Assembly (NCBI GenBank): GCA_965279475.1
Contig: CBDIIA010000002.1
Span: 124,001-188,000 of the forward strand
DNA from: Pseudorhodoferax sp965279475
GTDB taxonomy: Bacteria > Pseudomonadota > Gammaproteobacteria > Burkholderiales > Burkholderiaceae_C
DNA: 64,000 nt
Reading direction: 5' to 3'
Made by a program: the position numbers and the translations under genes. The notes beneath the pieces were generated by a model. It was not told where the DNA came from, did not search any database, and saw only the letters and a program-made list of their open reading frames with translations. Below, piece after piece: positions 8,067-15,682 of the stretch. Each line of letters starts with the position of its first letter. Position 1 is the first letter of the stretch.

Positions 8067-9512
8067 ATGCACAGCAGCGACACTGCCCACCCTTTTCTCG
8101 CGGCGTGGGACGCCAGCGCCCGACGTGCCAGCGCCCCGCTGCAGCCCGAGGCGGTGGCTGCCGCGCGGCGCAGCTGGTTCGACACGCTGGCCACCACGGC
8201 GGCGGGCACCACCGAGCGCTGCGCCCGCACGGCATGGCAGGCCTGCGAGACCGACGACACGCAGCAGCTGACGAGCGCCGACGCAGCCCTCGTGCTGGGT
8301 GCGGCCTCGCATGCGCTGGACTTTGACGACGTCTGCATGCTCGCCACCTGCCACCCCAGCGCCCCTCCGGCGACGGCGCTGCTCGCATTGCTGCCGCGGC
8401 TGGCGCAGGCGCGCCCCGGCATCACGCTGCACGAGGTGCTGGCCGCCTACCTGCTCGGCACCGAGACCATGCTGCGGCTGGGCGACTGGCTGGGGTTCCG
8501 GCACTACCAGCTCGGCTTTCACGCCACCGGCACGCTGGGGGCCGTGGGCAGCGCCGCTGCCGCCGTGCACGCGCTGCGCCTGCCACCGGTGCAGGCCCAT
8601 GCGGCGCTGGCCATCGCCGCCAGCAGTGCCTGCGGGCTGCGCGCGAACTTCGGCACCGACACCAAGCCGCTGCACGTCGGCTTTGCAGCGGCGGCCGGCA
8701 TCCGCGCCGCGCTATTGGCCCAGGCCGGTGCCGATGCGAGCGACGACGTCTGGGGTCCGACCGGCTTCACGCTGGCCTTCAACGGCGGCCAGCCGCTGGC
8801 GCCGCTGCGCTGGTATGCCGACACCCCGTGGGCCATCGTGCAGCCGGGCTTCGAACACAAGCGTTACCCCAGCTGCTACCTGAGCCACCGGCTGATCGCC
8901 GGCATCCAGAAGATCAAGGCGCGGCAACCGGCCGCGGTGTTGGCACAGCCGGTCGACATCGACATCGAGCTCGCGCACAACGGCCAGGCCGCACTGAAGC
9001 ACCCGCAGGCGACCACCGCCCTGCAAGGCAAGTTCAGCGGGCCGTACTGCGCCGCCGCCGCCTGGCTGGACGACGAGGTCGTGCTGGCCACGTTCACCGA
9101 CGCCGCCGTGCAGCGCGCGAGCCACCAGGCCCTGATGCGGCGCGTCCACGTGCACGAACGCGCGGCCGCCGGCGAAACGCTCGACACCGCGCCGGTGCGC
9201 GTGACCGTGCGCGGCGACGGTTTCAGCGACAGCATCACCGTCGACTGGGCGCCCGGTTCGCCGGCCGACCCGATGACCCGCGCGCAGCTCGAGCAGAAGT
9301 GGCGCGACTGCGTGCGCCACGGTGGCCTGGCCGACAGCGGCCTCTCGGCCGCCGCACTGCTCGACGCGCCGCTCGACACCCCGGCCGCCGGCCTGCTGCT
9401 GCCCTTGCGGCAGACGCTGCTGGCAGCCGTGCACACGTACAACAACGGAGACACCGCATGCCAGCCTTCCCCTCTCGATCAACCGCCGCAGCGGTCTCAC
9501 GCCGCCGCCTGA
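8067..9512 (+). CDS. MmgE/PrpD family protein (2-methylcitrate dehydratase-like)
   Basis: 481 aa, the family's usual size. Family features include RRSWFDTLATTAAGTTERC near the N-terminus, LGAASHALDFDDVCMLATCH, and the helix-rich stretch LAIAASSACGLRANFGTDTK followed by LHVGFAAAAGIRAALLA. The segment KRYPSCYLSHRLIAGI is also typical. Known members dehydrate 2-methylcitrate or act on cis-aconitate or iminodisuccinate. Many MmgE/PrpD genes in catabolic clusters with Bug proteins have no assigned substrate, and this is one of them. Its 3' end overlaps the next gene by 55 nt, so both are cotranscribed. No prpB or prpC accompanies it, which argues against a standard methylcitrate cycle. Confidence 0.85.
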   Translation: MHSSDTAHPFLAAWDASARRASAPLQPEAVAAARRSWFDTLATTAAGTTERCARTAWQACETDDTQQLTSADAALVLGAASHALDFDDVCMLATCHPSAPPATALLALLPRLAQARPGITLHEVLAAYLLGTETMLRLGDWLGFRHYQLGFHATGTLGAVGSAAAAVHALRLPPVQAHAALAIAASSACGLRANFGTDTKPLHVGFAAAAGIRAALLAQAGADASDDVWGPTGFTLAFNGGQPLAPLRWYADTPWAIVQPGFEHKRYPSCYLSHRLIAGIQKIKARQPAAVLAQPVDIDIELAHNGQAALKHPQATTALQGKFSGPYCAAAAWLDDEVVLATFTDAAVQRASHQALMRRVHVHERAAAGETLDTAPVRVTVRGDGFSDSITVDWAPGSPADPMTRAQLEQKWRDCVRHGGLADSGLSAAALLDAPLDTPAAGLLLPLRQTLLAAVHTYNNGDTACQPSPLDQPPQRSHAAA

Positions 9513-10474
9513 TCGCAGGCGCCGCCGCCGCACTGGCCGCCCCGGGCCTGATGGCCCAGGAGCGCTGGCCGACCAAGCCGGTCCGCATGGTGATCCCGTT
9601 CCCGGTGGGGCAGGCCACCGACATCTACGGCCGCCTGTTCGCCGACCGTTTGTCGCGCACCTGGGGCCAGGGCGTCGTGGTCGAGAACCGCGCCGGCGGC
9701 AGCAGCATCATCGGCATGGAGGTGATCAAGGCCAGCCCGGCCGACGGCTACACGCTTGGCATGGTGTCGAGCGGCCCGCTGGCGATCAACCCGTCGGTGT
9801 TCTCCAAGTTGTCGTACGACCCGCAGAAGGACTTCACGCCGATCGGCCTGGCCTTCATCGCACCGCTGGTGCTGCTGGTGAACAACGATGTGCCGGCGCG
9901 CAACGTCGCCGAACTGGTGGCCCTGCTCAAGCGCCAGCCCGGGCGCCTGAGTTATGCATCCGGCGGGCCGGGCACGTCGCAACACCTGGCCTGCGAACTG
10001 TTCAAGATCGCCACCAGGACCTATGCCGTGCACATCCCGTACCGTGGCAGCGGCCCGGCGCTGACCGACCTGATCGGCGGGCAGGTGCAGTTCATGATCG
10101 ACAGCGTGTCCGCCGCGCTGGCCCACATCCAGGCCGGCCGCGTGCGGGCACTGGGCGTGACCAGCCTGCGCCGCAATGCGTCGGTGCCCAACGTGCCGAC
10201 GCTGGCCGAGAGCGGGGTCGACGGCCTGGCCGATTTCGAGGCCGTGGGCTGGGGCGGCCTGGTTGGCCCCGCCGGCATGCCGGTCGCGATGCGCGAGCGG
10301 ATCACCCGCGACTTTCTCGACGTGCTGCGCGACGACACCGTGGTCCAGCGCGTGAACAGCAGCGGCTCGGTCGTGCACCCGCTGGCCGGAGCGGAGTTCT
10401 CGAAGTTCATCGCCGACGAGATCGCCAAGTGGAGCAGCGCCGCCCGCGCGTCGAACACGCGGCTGGACGGCTGA
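9458..10474 (+). CDS. Bug-family periplasmic substrate-binding protein
   Basis: 338 aa from ATG 9458, preceded by GGAG seven bases upstream. It begins inside the 3' end of the MmgE/PrpD gene. A long N-terminal export signal with an arginine cluster (SRRRLIAGAAAALAAPGLMAQ) precedes the mature opening PTKPVRMVIPFPVGQATDIYG. Bug-family blocks such as KASPADGYTLGMVSSGPLAI, LSYASGGPGTSQHLACELFK and HIPYRGSGPALTDLIGGQVQ are present. It should bind a carboxylate in the periplasm and hand it to a TctAB-type permease encoded elsewhere. It closes the plus-strand catabolic operon. The arginines could make it a Tat substrate, but the pair is not followed by the full consensus. Confidence 0.88.
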   Translation: MPAFPSRSTAAAVSRRRLIAGAAAALAAPGLMAQERWPTKPVRMVIPFPVGQATDIYGRLFADRLSRTWGQGVVVENRAGGSSIIGMEVIKASPADGYTLGMVSSGPLAINPSVFSKLSYDPQKDFTPIGLAFIAPLVLLVNNDVPARNVAELVALLKRQPGRLSYASGGPGTSQHLACELFKIATRTYAVHIPYRGSGPALTDLIGGQVQFMIDSVSAALAHIQAGRVRALGVTSLRRNASVPNVPTLAESGVDGLADFEAVGWGGLVGPAGMPVAMRERITRDFLDVLRDDTVVQRVNSSGSVVHPLAGAEFSKFIADEIAKWSSAARASNTRLDG

Positions 10475-10566
10475 GGCGCGCCGGCGCAGCAAGAACCTGT
10501 CGGCCGCCGCGCACGGTGCCGCGGGCCGCCGATGGAAAGAGCCCCTCTGCCGATGGTCCGTGGAGG

Positions 10567-12234
10567 TCAGCCCGCCGGCGCACTGGCGGACCGGGCCAGG
10601 AACTGGTGCACGAATGCGATGGCCATGCTGCCTTCGCCGACCGCGGCGGCCACGCGCTTGACCGGGCTCGCGCGCACGTCGCCACAGGCGAAGATGCCGG
10701 GCACGCTGGTCTCCAGCAGGTAGGGGTCGCGGTCCAGCGGCCACTGGCCCGAGCGGGCCACGGCCTCGCCGGTGCGCACGTAACCCAGGGCGTCGCACGC
10801 GATGGCATCGGGCATCCAGCTAGTCTCGGCATCGGCGCCGATGAAGACGAACACGCCGCCGCTGTCCACGCGTTGCACCGCCCGCGTGCTGCGTGTCGCC
10901 AGGTCGATCGCCGTGAGCTGCTGGTCGCCGTGCACGGCCTGCACCTCGCTGTCGAGCGCGACCTGGATGTTCGGCTTGCCGCGGATCTGGTCGATCAGGT
11001 AGTGCGACATGCTTTTCTCCAGCGCGTCGCCACGCACGACCAGCGTGACGGTGCGCGCATGGTTGGCGAAGAACATGGCGGCCTGGCCGGCAGAGTTGCC
11101 GGCACCGATGAGATGGATGTCCTGCCCCTGGGTGGTACCGGCTTCGCTGCGCGAGGCACCGTAGTACACGCCCTTGCCCAGCAGGCGGTCGAAGCCGCCG
11201 GTAGCCAGGCGGCGCCAGCTGACGCCGGTGGCGAGGATGATGGACCGCGCCTGCACGCGGTCGCCGCCGTCGAGCGTGACGATCTTGTGATCCGGGTCGA
11301 TCGACTCGACCGTGCGGGTGACCATGATCTCCGCACCGAGGCGCGTGGCCTGCTGCAGCGCACGGCGCGCCAGCTCGTCGCCCGACACGCCGGTGGGAAA
11401 GCCCAGGTAGTTCTCGATGCGCGACGAGGTCTCGGCCTGCCCGCCCGGCGCCTCGCGCTCGATGACCAGGGTGCGCAGGCCTTCCGATGCGCCGTACACG
11501 GCCGCGGCCAGGCCGGCGGGGCCGCCGCCGATGATGACCGTGTCGTAGCAGCGGTCGCTGCGCGGCCGGGTCTGCAGGCCCAGGTGGTCGGCCACGTCGC
11601 GGCTGCAGGCGCGCGCGAGCACCGTGCCGTCGTCGCAGACCAGGGCCGGCAGGGCATCGTCGTCGAGGGCGGGGCCGGTCCAGCGCGTGGCGCGGTCCGG
11701 TGCATCGGGCGTGACCCAGTCGTACGAGATCTGGTTGCGCGTGAGAAAGCTGCGCAGCTCCCGCACCCGGTCGTCGCCCGCGCGGCCGAGCATCACGGCG
11801 CGGGCCTTGAACGGCGCGGTGGCGATGCCGCGCAAGCCGCCGATGCGCTCGCTGGCCAGCGTGGCCACCTGCGTCAGCACGCCCGGGTTGGCCGCTGCCA
11901 GCGCGTGGAACTGCCGCGCCGAGATCCGCATCACGCGCGTCGGCTCGGTGGCGCGGTAGCTGCCCTGGAACGGCGTGCCGAAGGTGATCGGCACCTCGCC
12001 GAAGATCTGCCCGGGTGCGCGTGCGCCGATGGTGCGTTCGATGCCGTCGACGAGCTTGGTCACCTCGATGCGGCCGGACAGCACGACGAACAGCGTGCGT
12101 TCGTCGCCCTCGTGCACGGCATAGTCGCCCGGCGCGAGCCGCACATCGGCGGCGACCTGCGCCAGCCGCGCGAGGTCATCGGCCGCCACCGAGGAGAACA
12201 CCGGAACGGCGGCAAGGTCCTGGGCGGCGATCAT
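10567..12234 (-). CDS. Cyclic-nucleotide-binding domain fused to a thioredoxin-reductase-like FAD/NAD(P) oxidoreductase
   Basis: 555 aa from ATG 12234. Residues about 8-125 form a cNMP-binding (Crp-like) domain (VFSSVAADDLARLA, LFVVLSGRIEV, FGEVPITFG). Residues about 143-215 resemble a thioredoxin/glutaredoxin-fold linker with no CxxC. From about 230 comes a thioredoxin-reductase-like module: FAD motif GGGPAG (236-241), GGQAETSSRIENYLGFP, NAD(P) motif GAGNSAG (377-383) and a final FACGDV. Where thioredoxin reductase has the redox CxxC after GVYY, this protein has GASR (359-362), so a dithiol relay is missing. It starts 7 nt after the peroxiredoxin stop and is likely cotranscribed with it. The product may reduce a partner by another route; function beyond the fold is unknown. 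Confidence 0.82.
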   Translation of the reverse strand: MIAAQDLAAVPVFSSVAADDLARLAQVAADVRLAPGDYAVHEGDERTLFVVLSGRIEVTKLVDGIERTIGARAPGQIFGEVPITFGTPFQGSYRATEPTRVMRISARQFHALAAANPGVLTQVATLASERIGGLRGIATAPFKARAVMLGRAGDDRVRELRSFLTRNQISYDWVTPDAPDRATRWTGPALDDDALPALVCDDGTVLARACSRDVADHLGLQTRPRSDRCYDTVIIGGGPAGLAAAVYGASEGLRTLVIEREAPGGQAETSSRIENYLGFPTGVSGDELARRALQQATRLGAEIMVTRTVESIDPDHKIVTLDGGDRVQARSIILATGVSWRRLATGGFDRLLGKGVYYGASRSEAGTTQGQDIHLIGAGNSAGQAAMFFANHARTVTLVVRGDALEKSMSHYLIDQIRGKPNIQVALDSEVQAVHGDQQLTAIDLATRSTRAVQRVDSGGVFVFIGADAETSWMPDAIACDALGYVRTGEAVARSGQWPLDRDPYLLETSVPGIFACGDVRASPVKRVAAAVGEGSMAIAFVHQFLARSASAPAG

Positions 12235-12241
12235 GCGGGAA

Positions 12242-12901
12242 TCAGCCGGGCTGCTTGACGATGCGCAGGTAGGGCTTGGGCGCCTTCCAGCCGTTCGGGT
12301 ACAGCGTCTTCGCATCGTCGTCGGACACCGAGCCGGCGATGATCACGTCGTCGCCCTGCTTCCAGTTCACCGGCGTGGCCACCTTGTGCCTGGCGGTCAG
12401 CTGCAGCGAGTCGAGCACGCGCAGGATCTCGTCGAAGTTGCGGCCCGTGGTCATCGGGTAGGTCAGCATCAGCTTGATCTTCTTGTCCGGGCCGACGATG
12501 AAGACCGAGCGCACCGTGGCGTTGGTGGCGGCCGTGCGGCCATCGGAGGTGCCGGCTTCTTCGGCCGGCAGCATGTTGTAGAGCTTGGCCACGTTCAGAT
12601 CGGTGTCGCCGATCATCGGGTACTTGACGGCGGCACCCTGGGTCTCTTCGATGTCGGCGGCCCACTTGCTGTGGTTCTCCACCGGGTCGATCGACAGGCC
12701 GATCAGCTTGGCGTTGCGCTTGGTGAACTCGGGCTCGATCTTCGCCATGTAGCCGAGCTCGGTCGTGCACACCGGAGTGAAGTCTTTTGGGTGCGAGAAC
12801 AGGATGGCCCACTGGTCGCCGATCCAGGTGTGGAAGTCGATGAGGCCGTGCGTGGACAACGCGGCGAAGTTGGGTGCGGTGTCGTTGATGCGAAGGGACA
12901 T
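12242..12901 (-). CDS. 1-Cys peroxiredoxin (Prx6/AhpC-TSA type)
   Basis: 219 aa from ATG 12901 (MSLRINDTAPNF), the normal length for Prx6-type enzymes, which carry an extended C-terminal domain. The peroxidatic cysteine is Cys45 in DFTPVCTTELG. No other cysteine occurs in the protein, so it is a 1-Cys enzyme and must be re-reduced by an external thiol or partner. Typical blocks are LIGLSIDPVENHSKW and RSVFIVGPDKKIKLMLTYP. It detoxifies hydrogen peroxide and alkyl hydroperoxides in the cytosol. The flavoprotein gene immediately downstream is the obvious candidate partner by position. The longer upstream reading frame is not supported by family similarity. Confidence 0.93.
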   Translation of the reverse strand: MSLRINDTAPNFAALSTHGLIDFHTWIGDQWAILFSHPKDFTPVCTTELGYMAKIEPEFTKRNAKLIGLSIDPVENHSKWAADIEETQGAAVKYPMIGDTDLNVAKLYNMLPAEEAGTSDGRTAATNATVRSVFIVGPDKKIKLMLTYPMTTGRNFDEILRVLDSLQLTARHKVATPVNWKQGDDVIIAGSVSDDDAKTLYPNGWKAPKPYLRIVKQPG

Positions 12902-12990
12902 GGTGGTCTCTGGAGTGAAGGTGACCGCAGTGTCTGCGTGCGGAACGCGCCCGTCTGTGAGGAAGGTTACACAGCCCGATAAAGGCCGGC

Positions 12991-13656
12991 TCAGAGCGCC
13001 GTCAGCCGTCGCAGCGCCGCGGGGTCGAGCACCTCGATGCGCTCGCGGCCGAGGCGTACCCATCCCTGGTCGGCGAAGCTCTTCAGCAGGCGGCTGACGA
13101 TCTCGCGCAGGCTGCCGAGCTCATCGGCCAGCGCCTGGTGCGTGATCTGGATCGGGCTGGTGCGGGCCGCCAGCGTGGCGGCCAGCCGCTGGTCGAGCTT
13201 CTGGAAGGTCACGGCAGACACCAGTTGCAGCAGATCGGACAGCCGCTCGGAAAAGCGGTTGAACACATGCTCGCGGAAGGTCTCGAGGCTGGAGAACAGC
13301 ACGCGGAACGTGGAGGGTGGCAGCACCACCAGTTCGAGGTCTTCCTGCACCAGGCAGCGGGCCTGGTAACTCGAGCGGCCGAGCAGGCAGCTGCTGGTGA
13401 GGATGCAGGCCTCGCCGGGCAGCACGTAGTAGAGATGCAGCTCACGCCCGTTGGGTGCGGCCTTGATCACGCGCGCACTGCCCGACAGCAGCAAGGGGAA
13501 GCCCATGCACGGCTGGTTCTCGTCGAACATCATCGCCTGGGCCGGCACCTTCATGTGGGTTGCACCGGCCAGCAACTCGTCGAGCGTCCGCTCGGGCAGG
13601 TCGCCCAGCATGGGGTAGGTCTTCAGCGTGAGCGCCCTGGTGGCGGCATCGATCAT
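12991..13656 (-). CDS. Crp/Fnr family transcriptional regulator
   Basis: 221 aa from ATG 13656, with a strong ribosome site AGAAGGAGA seven bases ahead. The N-terminal cupin-like effector domain (MGFPLLLSGSARVIKAAPNG, YYVLPGEACILTSSCLLG) is followed by the dimer helix and a C-terminal winged HTH (ITHQALADELGSLREIVSRL). The four-cysteine N-terminal cluster of oxygen-sensing FNR is absent, so it is not an FNR-type Fe-S sensor. Its ATG overlaps the stop of the upstream MarR gene as ATGA, so the two are translationally coupled. It sits 89 nt upstream of the peroxiredoxin gene on the same strand and may control that block; the effector is unknown. Confidence 0.87.
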   Translation of the reverse strand: MIDAATRALTLKTYPMLGDLPERTLDELLAGATHMKVPAQAMMFDENQPCMGFPLLLSGSARVIKAAPNGRELHLYYVLPGEACILTSSCLLGRSSYQARCLVQEDLELVVLPPSTFRVLFSSLETFREHVFNRFSERLSDLLQLVSAVTFQKLDQRLAATLAARTSPIQITHQALADELGSLREIVSRLLKSFADQGWVRLGRERIEVLDPAALRRLTAL

Positions 13657-14195
13657 GTGCTCTCCTTCTGGGTGGATGTGGCCGGCAGGCCGGGATGCGC
13701 GGACACCCACGCCATGTCTTCGGGACGCGACAGCGCTTCCAGCATCCGCCAGAACGCGTCGATGTCCGCCTGCGGGCGGGCGAGGTGCGCCTTGCGGATC
13801 ACGTCGTACTGCCTGGCCCGCAGCACGGTCAGCAGCGCGATGCCCTTGTCGGTCAGGAAGTGGTGGCGCATGCGCCGGTCTTCGGGGAAATAACGCTGCT
13901 CGATGAGGCCCTGCGCCGTGATCGTCTGCATGGTGCGCGACAGCGCCTGGCCTGTGATGCGCAGACCGTGCAGCAGCTCACCCACGGTGACGCCCGGCTT
14001 GATCTGCGCGAGGCTCAGCGCGCGGTGGTGTGGCCGGCCGAGGCCGTATGGGGCCAGCACCTTGTCGGCAGCGTCGGCCATTTCCATGTGGGCGAAGAAC
14101 ACCAGCTCCAGCGTGCGGGAGAGCGCCAGGTCGGAGGAACGCCAGTCCGGGGTGGGGGCTCGGCGGGTGGGACGCAGGGTGGCTTCGGCGCGCAT
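13653..14195 (-). CDS. MarR family transcriptional regulator
   Basis: 180 aa from ATG 14195. A winged-helix MarR fold is visible: an N-terminal dimer helix (LALSRTLELVFFAHMEMADA), GLGRPHHRALSLAQIKPGVTVGELL, recognition helix RITGQALSRTMQTITAQGLI, and wing YFPEDRRMRHHFLTDKG. It should bind a palindromic operator and respond to a small ligand. A near-perfect inverted repeat overlaps its own predicted -10 element (14266-14288), so autorepression is likely. Its stop overlaps the Crp-family start (ATGA). The NlpC/P60-like gene diverges from the same control region and may also be under its control. Upstream in-frame codons before 14195 cross the operator and are not expected to be translated. Confidence 0.86.
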   Translation of the reverse strand: MRAEATLRPTRRAPTPDWRSSDLALSRTLELVFFAHMEMADAADKVLAPYGLGRPHHRALSLAQIKPGVTVGELLHGLRITGQALSRTMQTITAQGLIEQRYFPEDRRMRHHFLTDKGIALLTVLRARQYDVIRKAHLARPQADIDAFWRMLEALSRPEDMAWVSAHPGLPATSTQKEST

Positions 14196-14265
14196 ATGGG
14201 TCGGCGTGGCGGGGGTGGACGAAGGTCTTGGGCTGACTGCGGCGTGATCTGTGCGATGGGAACGG

Positions 14266-14288
14266 AATATAACAACATGGTTGTTGTA
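14266..14288 (-). promoter_or_regulatory. MarR-type operator overlapping the marR promoter
   Basis: AACAAC-ATG-GTTGTT (14271-14285) is a perfect 6-bp inverted repeat with a 3-bp centre. It extends to 14268-14288 with a single mismatched pair (TATAACAAC against TACAACAAC). On the minus strand TATATT (14266-14271) is a good -10 for the marR gene and overlaps one operator arm, so a bound dimer would block transcription. The symmetry is seen directly; binding by the adjacent MarR protein is inference from family habit. Confidence 0.6.
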
Positions 14289-14419
14289 TTTGCATGACAG
14301 ATGGGCGCCGGGGGTACTCCGTCTGTTCGTGCCGGGCGGACAGGATCCCTTCCCCTGGCGACGTGCGCCCAAGGGGCGCAGAATCCGCGTCTTCGAGTGA
14401 CGTCAACCAAGGGAGTGCG

Positions 14420-15217
14420 ATGGCAGATTTCTATGGTCCCGCGCAGATGCTTCAAGATTTCAAGAACGTCCGCTTTCAGGCGGGCAGCGAGTCGGTCAAT
14501 GTGGCGATCAACAACTACCGAAACAATGGCTTTGCGGACGGCAAGCCCGGCAACACCAAGGCGGCCTTGGCAGTGAAGGACGGCTTGCTCGGCGTCGCCG
14601 GCAAGAGCGTCATGGATTCGGTGGGCGGCGCAACGGGGTTTGTCGATGTGTTCACGGGCAAGGGCTCCCCCCAGAACATCGGCAAGGTGCTGCAGGCGTT
14701 CTACACCCATCGCGAGAAGTTCAAGGCCGCGCACGGCGCGAAGGGCGGTACCGGTCCGTGTGCCAAGGTCGCCGGCTACCTTGCCGACTCCTCCATCTCA
14801 TGGCAGGTGGCGATGCAGAAGATCAGCGACGATCTGCTCGGACTGGATTGCAACGGCTTCGTCGGCAACTGGATGAAGACGGTGGCACCCGAATTCAAGC
14901 TGAACGGCAGCAAGGACGGCCCGCGCAATTTCTACAACGCCCGTGTGCAGACACGCAAGACGGTGAAGGAGATCGAGTACTGGGACGTGATCGTCTGGGA
15001 GAACATGTCCCATATCGCTGCGATCGACGGTCCGCTGGACGGCTTCGCTGGCGCGTTCTACGTCTGCCAGTCCGCAGGCGGTGGCCCCCGCAACAATCTC
15101 TACTGGATCGATGCGGCCGGACCGGGGAAATTCAAGCTCACCCGGGTACAGGGCGGTGGTGCGGCACAGGATGTCGGCGGTACGGTGTACGTCGTGTCGC
15201 ATTGGCCGGCGGGGTGA
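14420..15217 (+). CDS. Unrecognised protein with an NlpC/P60-like cysteine peptidase motif
   Basis: 265 aa from ATG 14420, with AGGGAG six bases upstream. I do not recognise the protein as a whole. Its C-terminal half has the signature order of NlpC/P60-type (papain-fold) hydrolases: LDCNGFVGNW with candidate nucleophile Cys144, then EYWDVIVWENMSHIAAIDG with candidate His198, then a beta segment FYVCQSAGG that would carry the third polar residue. The N-terminal 110 residues are helical and Gly/Lys-rich, with no signal peptide or membrane segment. Such enzymes often cut peptidoglycan peptides, and signal-less ones can be type VI secretion effectors or toxins. It stands alone between a MarR operator and the hipBA module, with no evident immunity gene. 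Function is not assigned. Confidence 0.6.
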   Translation: MADFYGPAQMLQDFKNVRFQAGSESVNVAINNYRNNGFADGKPGNTKAALAVKDGLLGVAGKSVMDSVGGATGFVDVFTGKGSPQNIGKVLQAFYTHREKFKAAHGAKGGTGPCAKVAGYLADSSISWQVAMQKISDDLLGLDCNGFVGNWMKTVAPEFKLNGSKDGPRNFYNARVQTRKTVKEIEYWDVIVWENMSHIAAIDGPLDGFAGAFYVCQSAGGGPRNNLYWIDAAGPGKFKLTRVQGGGAAQDVGGTVYVVSHWPAG

Positions 15218-15309
15218 ACGCTGCGTGGAATCTGCCTCGGAAAGCTGAAACGGGCCGGCTGTTGACCGCCCCCTACCGTAGAAGCTCTGAGAAACGATAC
15301 AGGTCAGAC

Positions 15310-15383
15310 ACTGTTTATTGTTTTTACAGCTTATGATGTGTTATTTGAAAAACGCATCAAATGCTGTAAATTCAACTTACAGC
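15310..15383 (+). promoter_or_regulatory. Two HipB-type operators and promoter upstream of hipBA
   Basis: A perfect inverted repeat GCTGTAA-N7-TTACAGC lies at 15363-15383, ending 11 nt before the hipB ATG. A second copy with the same spacing, ACTGTTT-N7-TTACAGC, lies at 15310-15330, its left arm degenerate. The copies are offset by 53 bp, about five helical turns, suited to cooperative binding. Between them TTGAAA (15345-15350) and TAAATT (15367-15372) with a 16-nt spacer could be the promoter, its -10 buried in the second operator. This layout predicts autorepression by HipB/HipA, as known for the E. coli module, although the E. coli operator has a different sequence. Confidence 0.65.
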
Positions 15384-15394
15384 CTAGGATCTGT

Positions 15395-15679
15395 ATGCCG
15401 CAATTCACCGTCCGTACGGCCGAGCAGTTGCCCGCACTGCTGCAGGCCTTCCGCAAGCAGGCCGGCCTCACGCAGGGCGCCGTGGCATTGCGCCTGGGCG
15501 TCTCGCAACAGACCTACTCGGCCATGGAGCGCAATGCGGACAAAGTCGGCGCCGCGAGACTGCTGAAGTTGTTGAGCATCCTGGGGGTGGAACTGGCGCT
15601 CGGCCATTCCACACCCCCACCGGCATCCGCGCCACCGGGGGACTCTGCGGCCGCGGGCTCCAAAACGCCAGTCTGGTAA
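15395..15679 (+). CDS. hipB: HipB-like antitoxin, XRE-family HTH
   Basis: 94 aa from ATG 15395. The core is a Cro/CI-type HTH: LPALLQAFRKQAGLTQGAVA, then LRLGVSQQTYSAMERN, then LLKLLSILGVELALG. The tail from about residue 75 is Pro/Ala-rich and probably disordered, as in other HipB proteins where the tail contacts HipA or is degraded. It ends 3 nt before hipA. Its predicted function is to neutralise HipA and, with it, repress the operon through the inverted repeats just upstream. The first 19 upstream in-frame codons include the operator and are not expected to be translated. Confidence 0.9.
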   Translation: MPQFTVRTAEQLPALLQAFRKQAGLTQGAVALRLGVSQQTYSAMERNADKVGAARLLKLLSILGVELALGHSTPPPASAPPGDSAAAGSKTPVW

Positions 15680-15682
15680 GCC

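Noticed and set aside
5679..8675. A very long open frame on the minus strand opposite the catabolic genes
   Set aside because: Its translation is Arg/Gln/His-rich with no family motif and lies antisense to four well-supported genes. High GC content produces such open frames by default.
10475..10566. GC-rich inverted repeat between the convergent Bug and flavoprotein genes as a terminator
   Set aside because: Pairing is imperfect (TCGGCCGCC against GGCCGCCGA) and there is no T-run on either strand.
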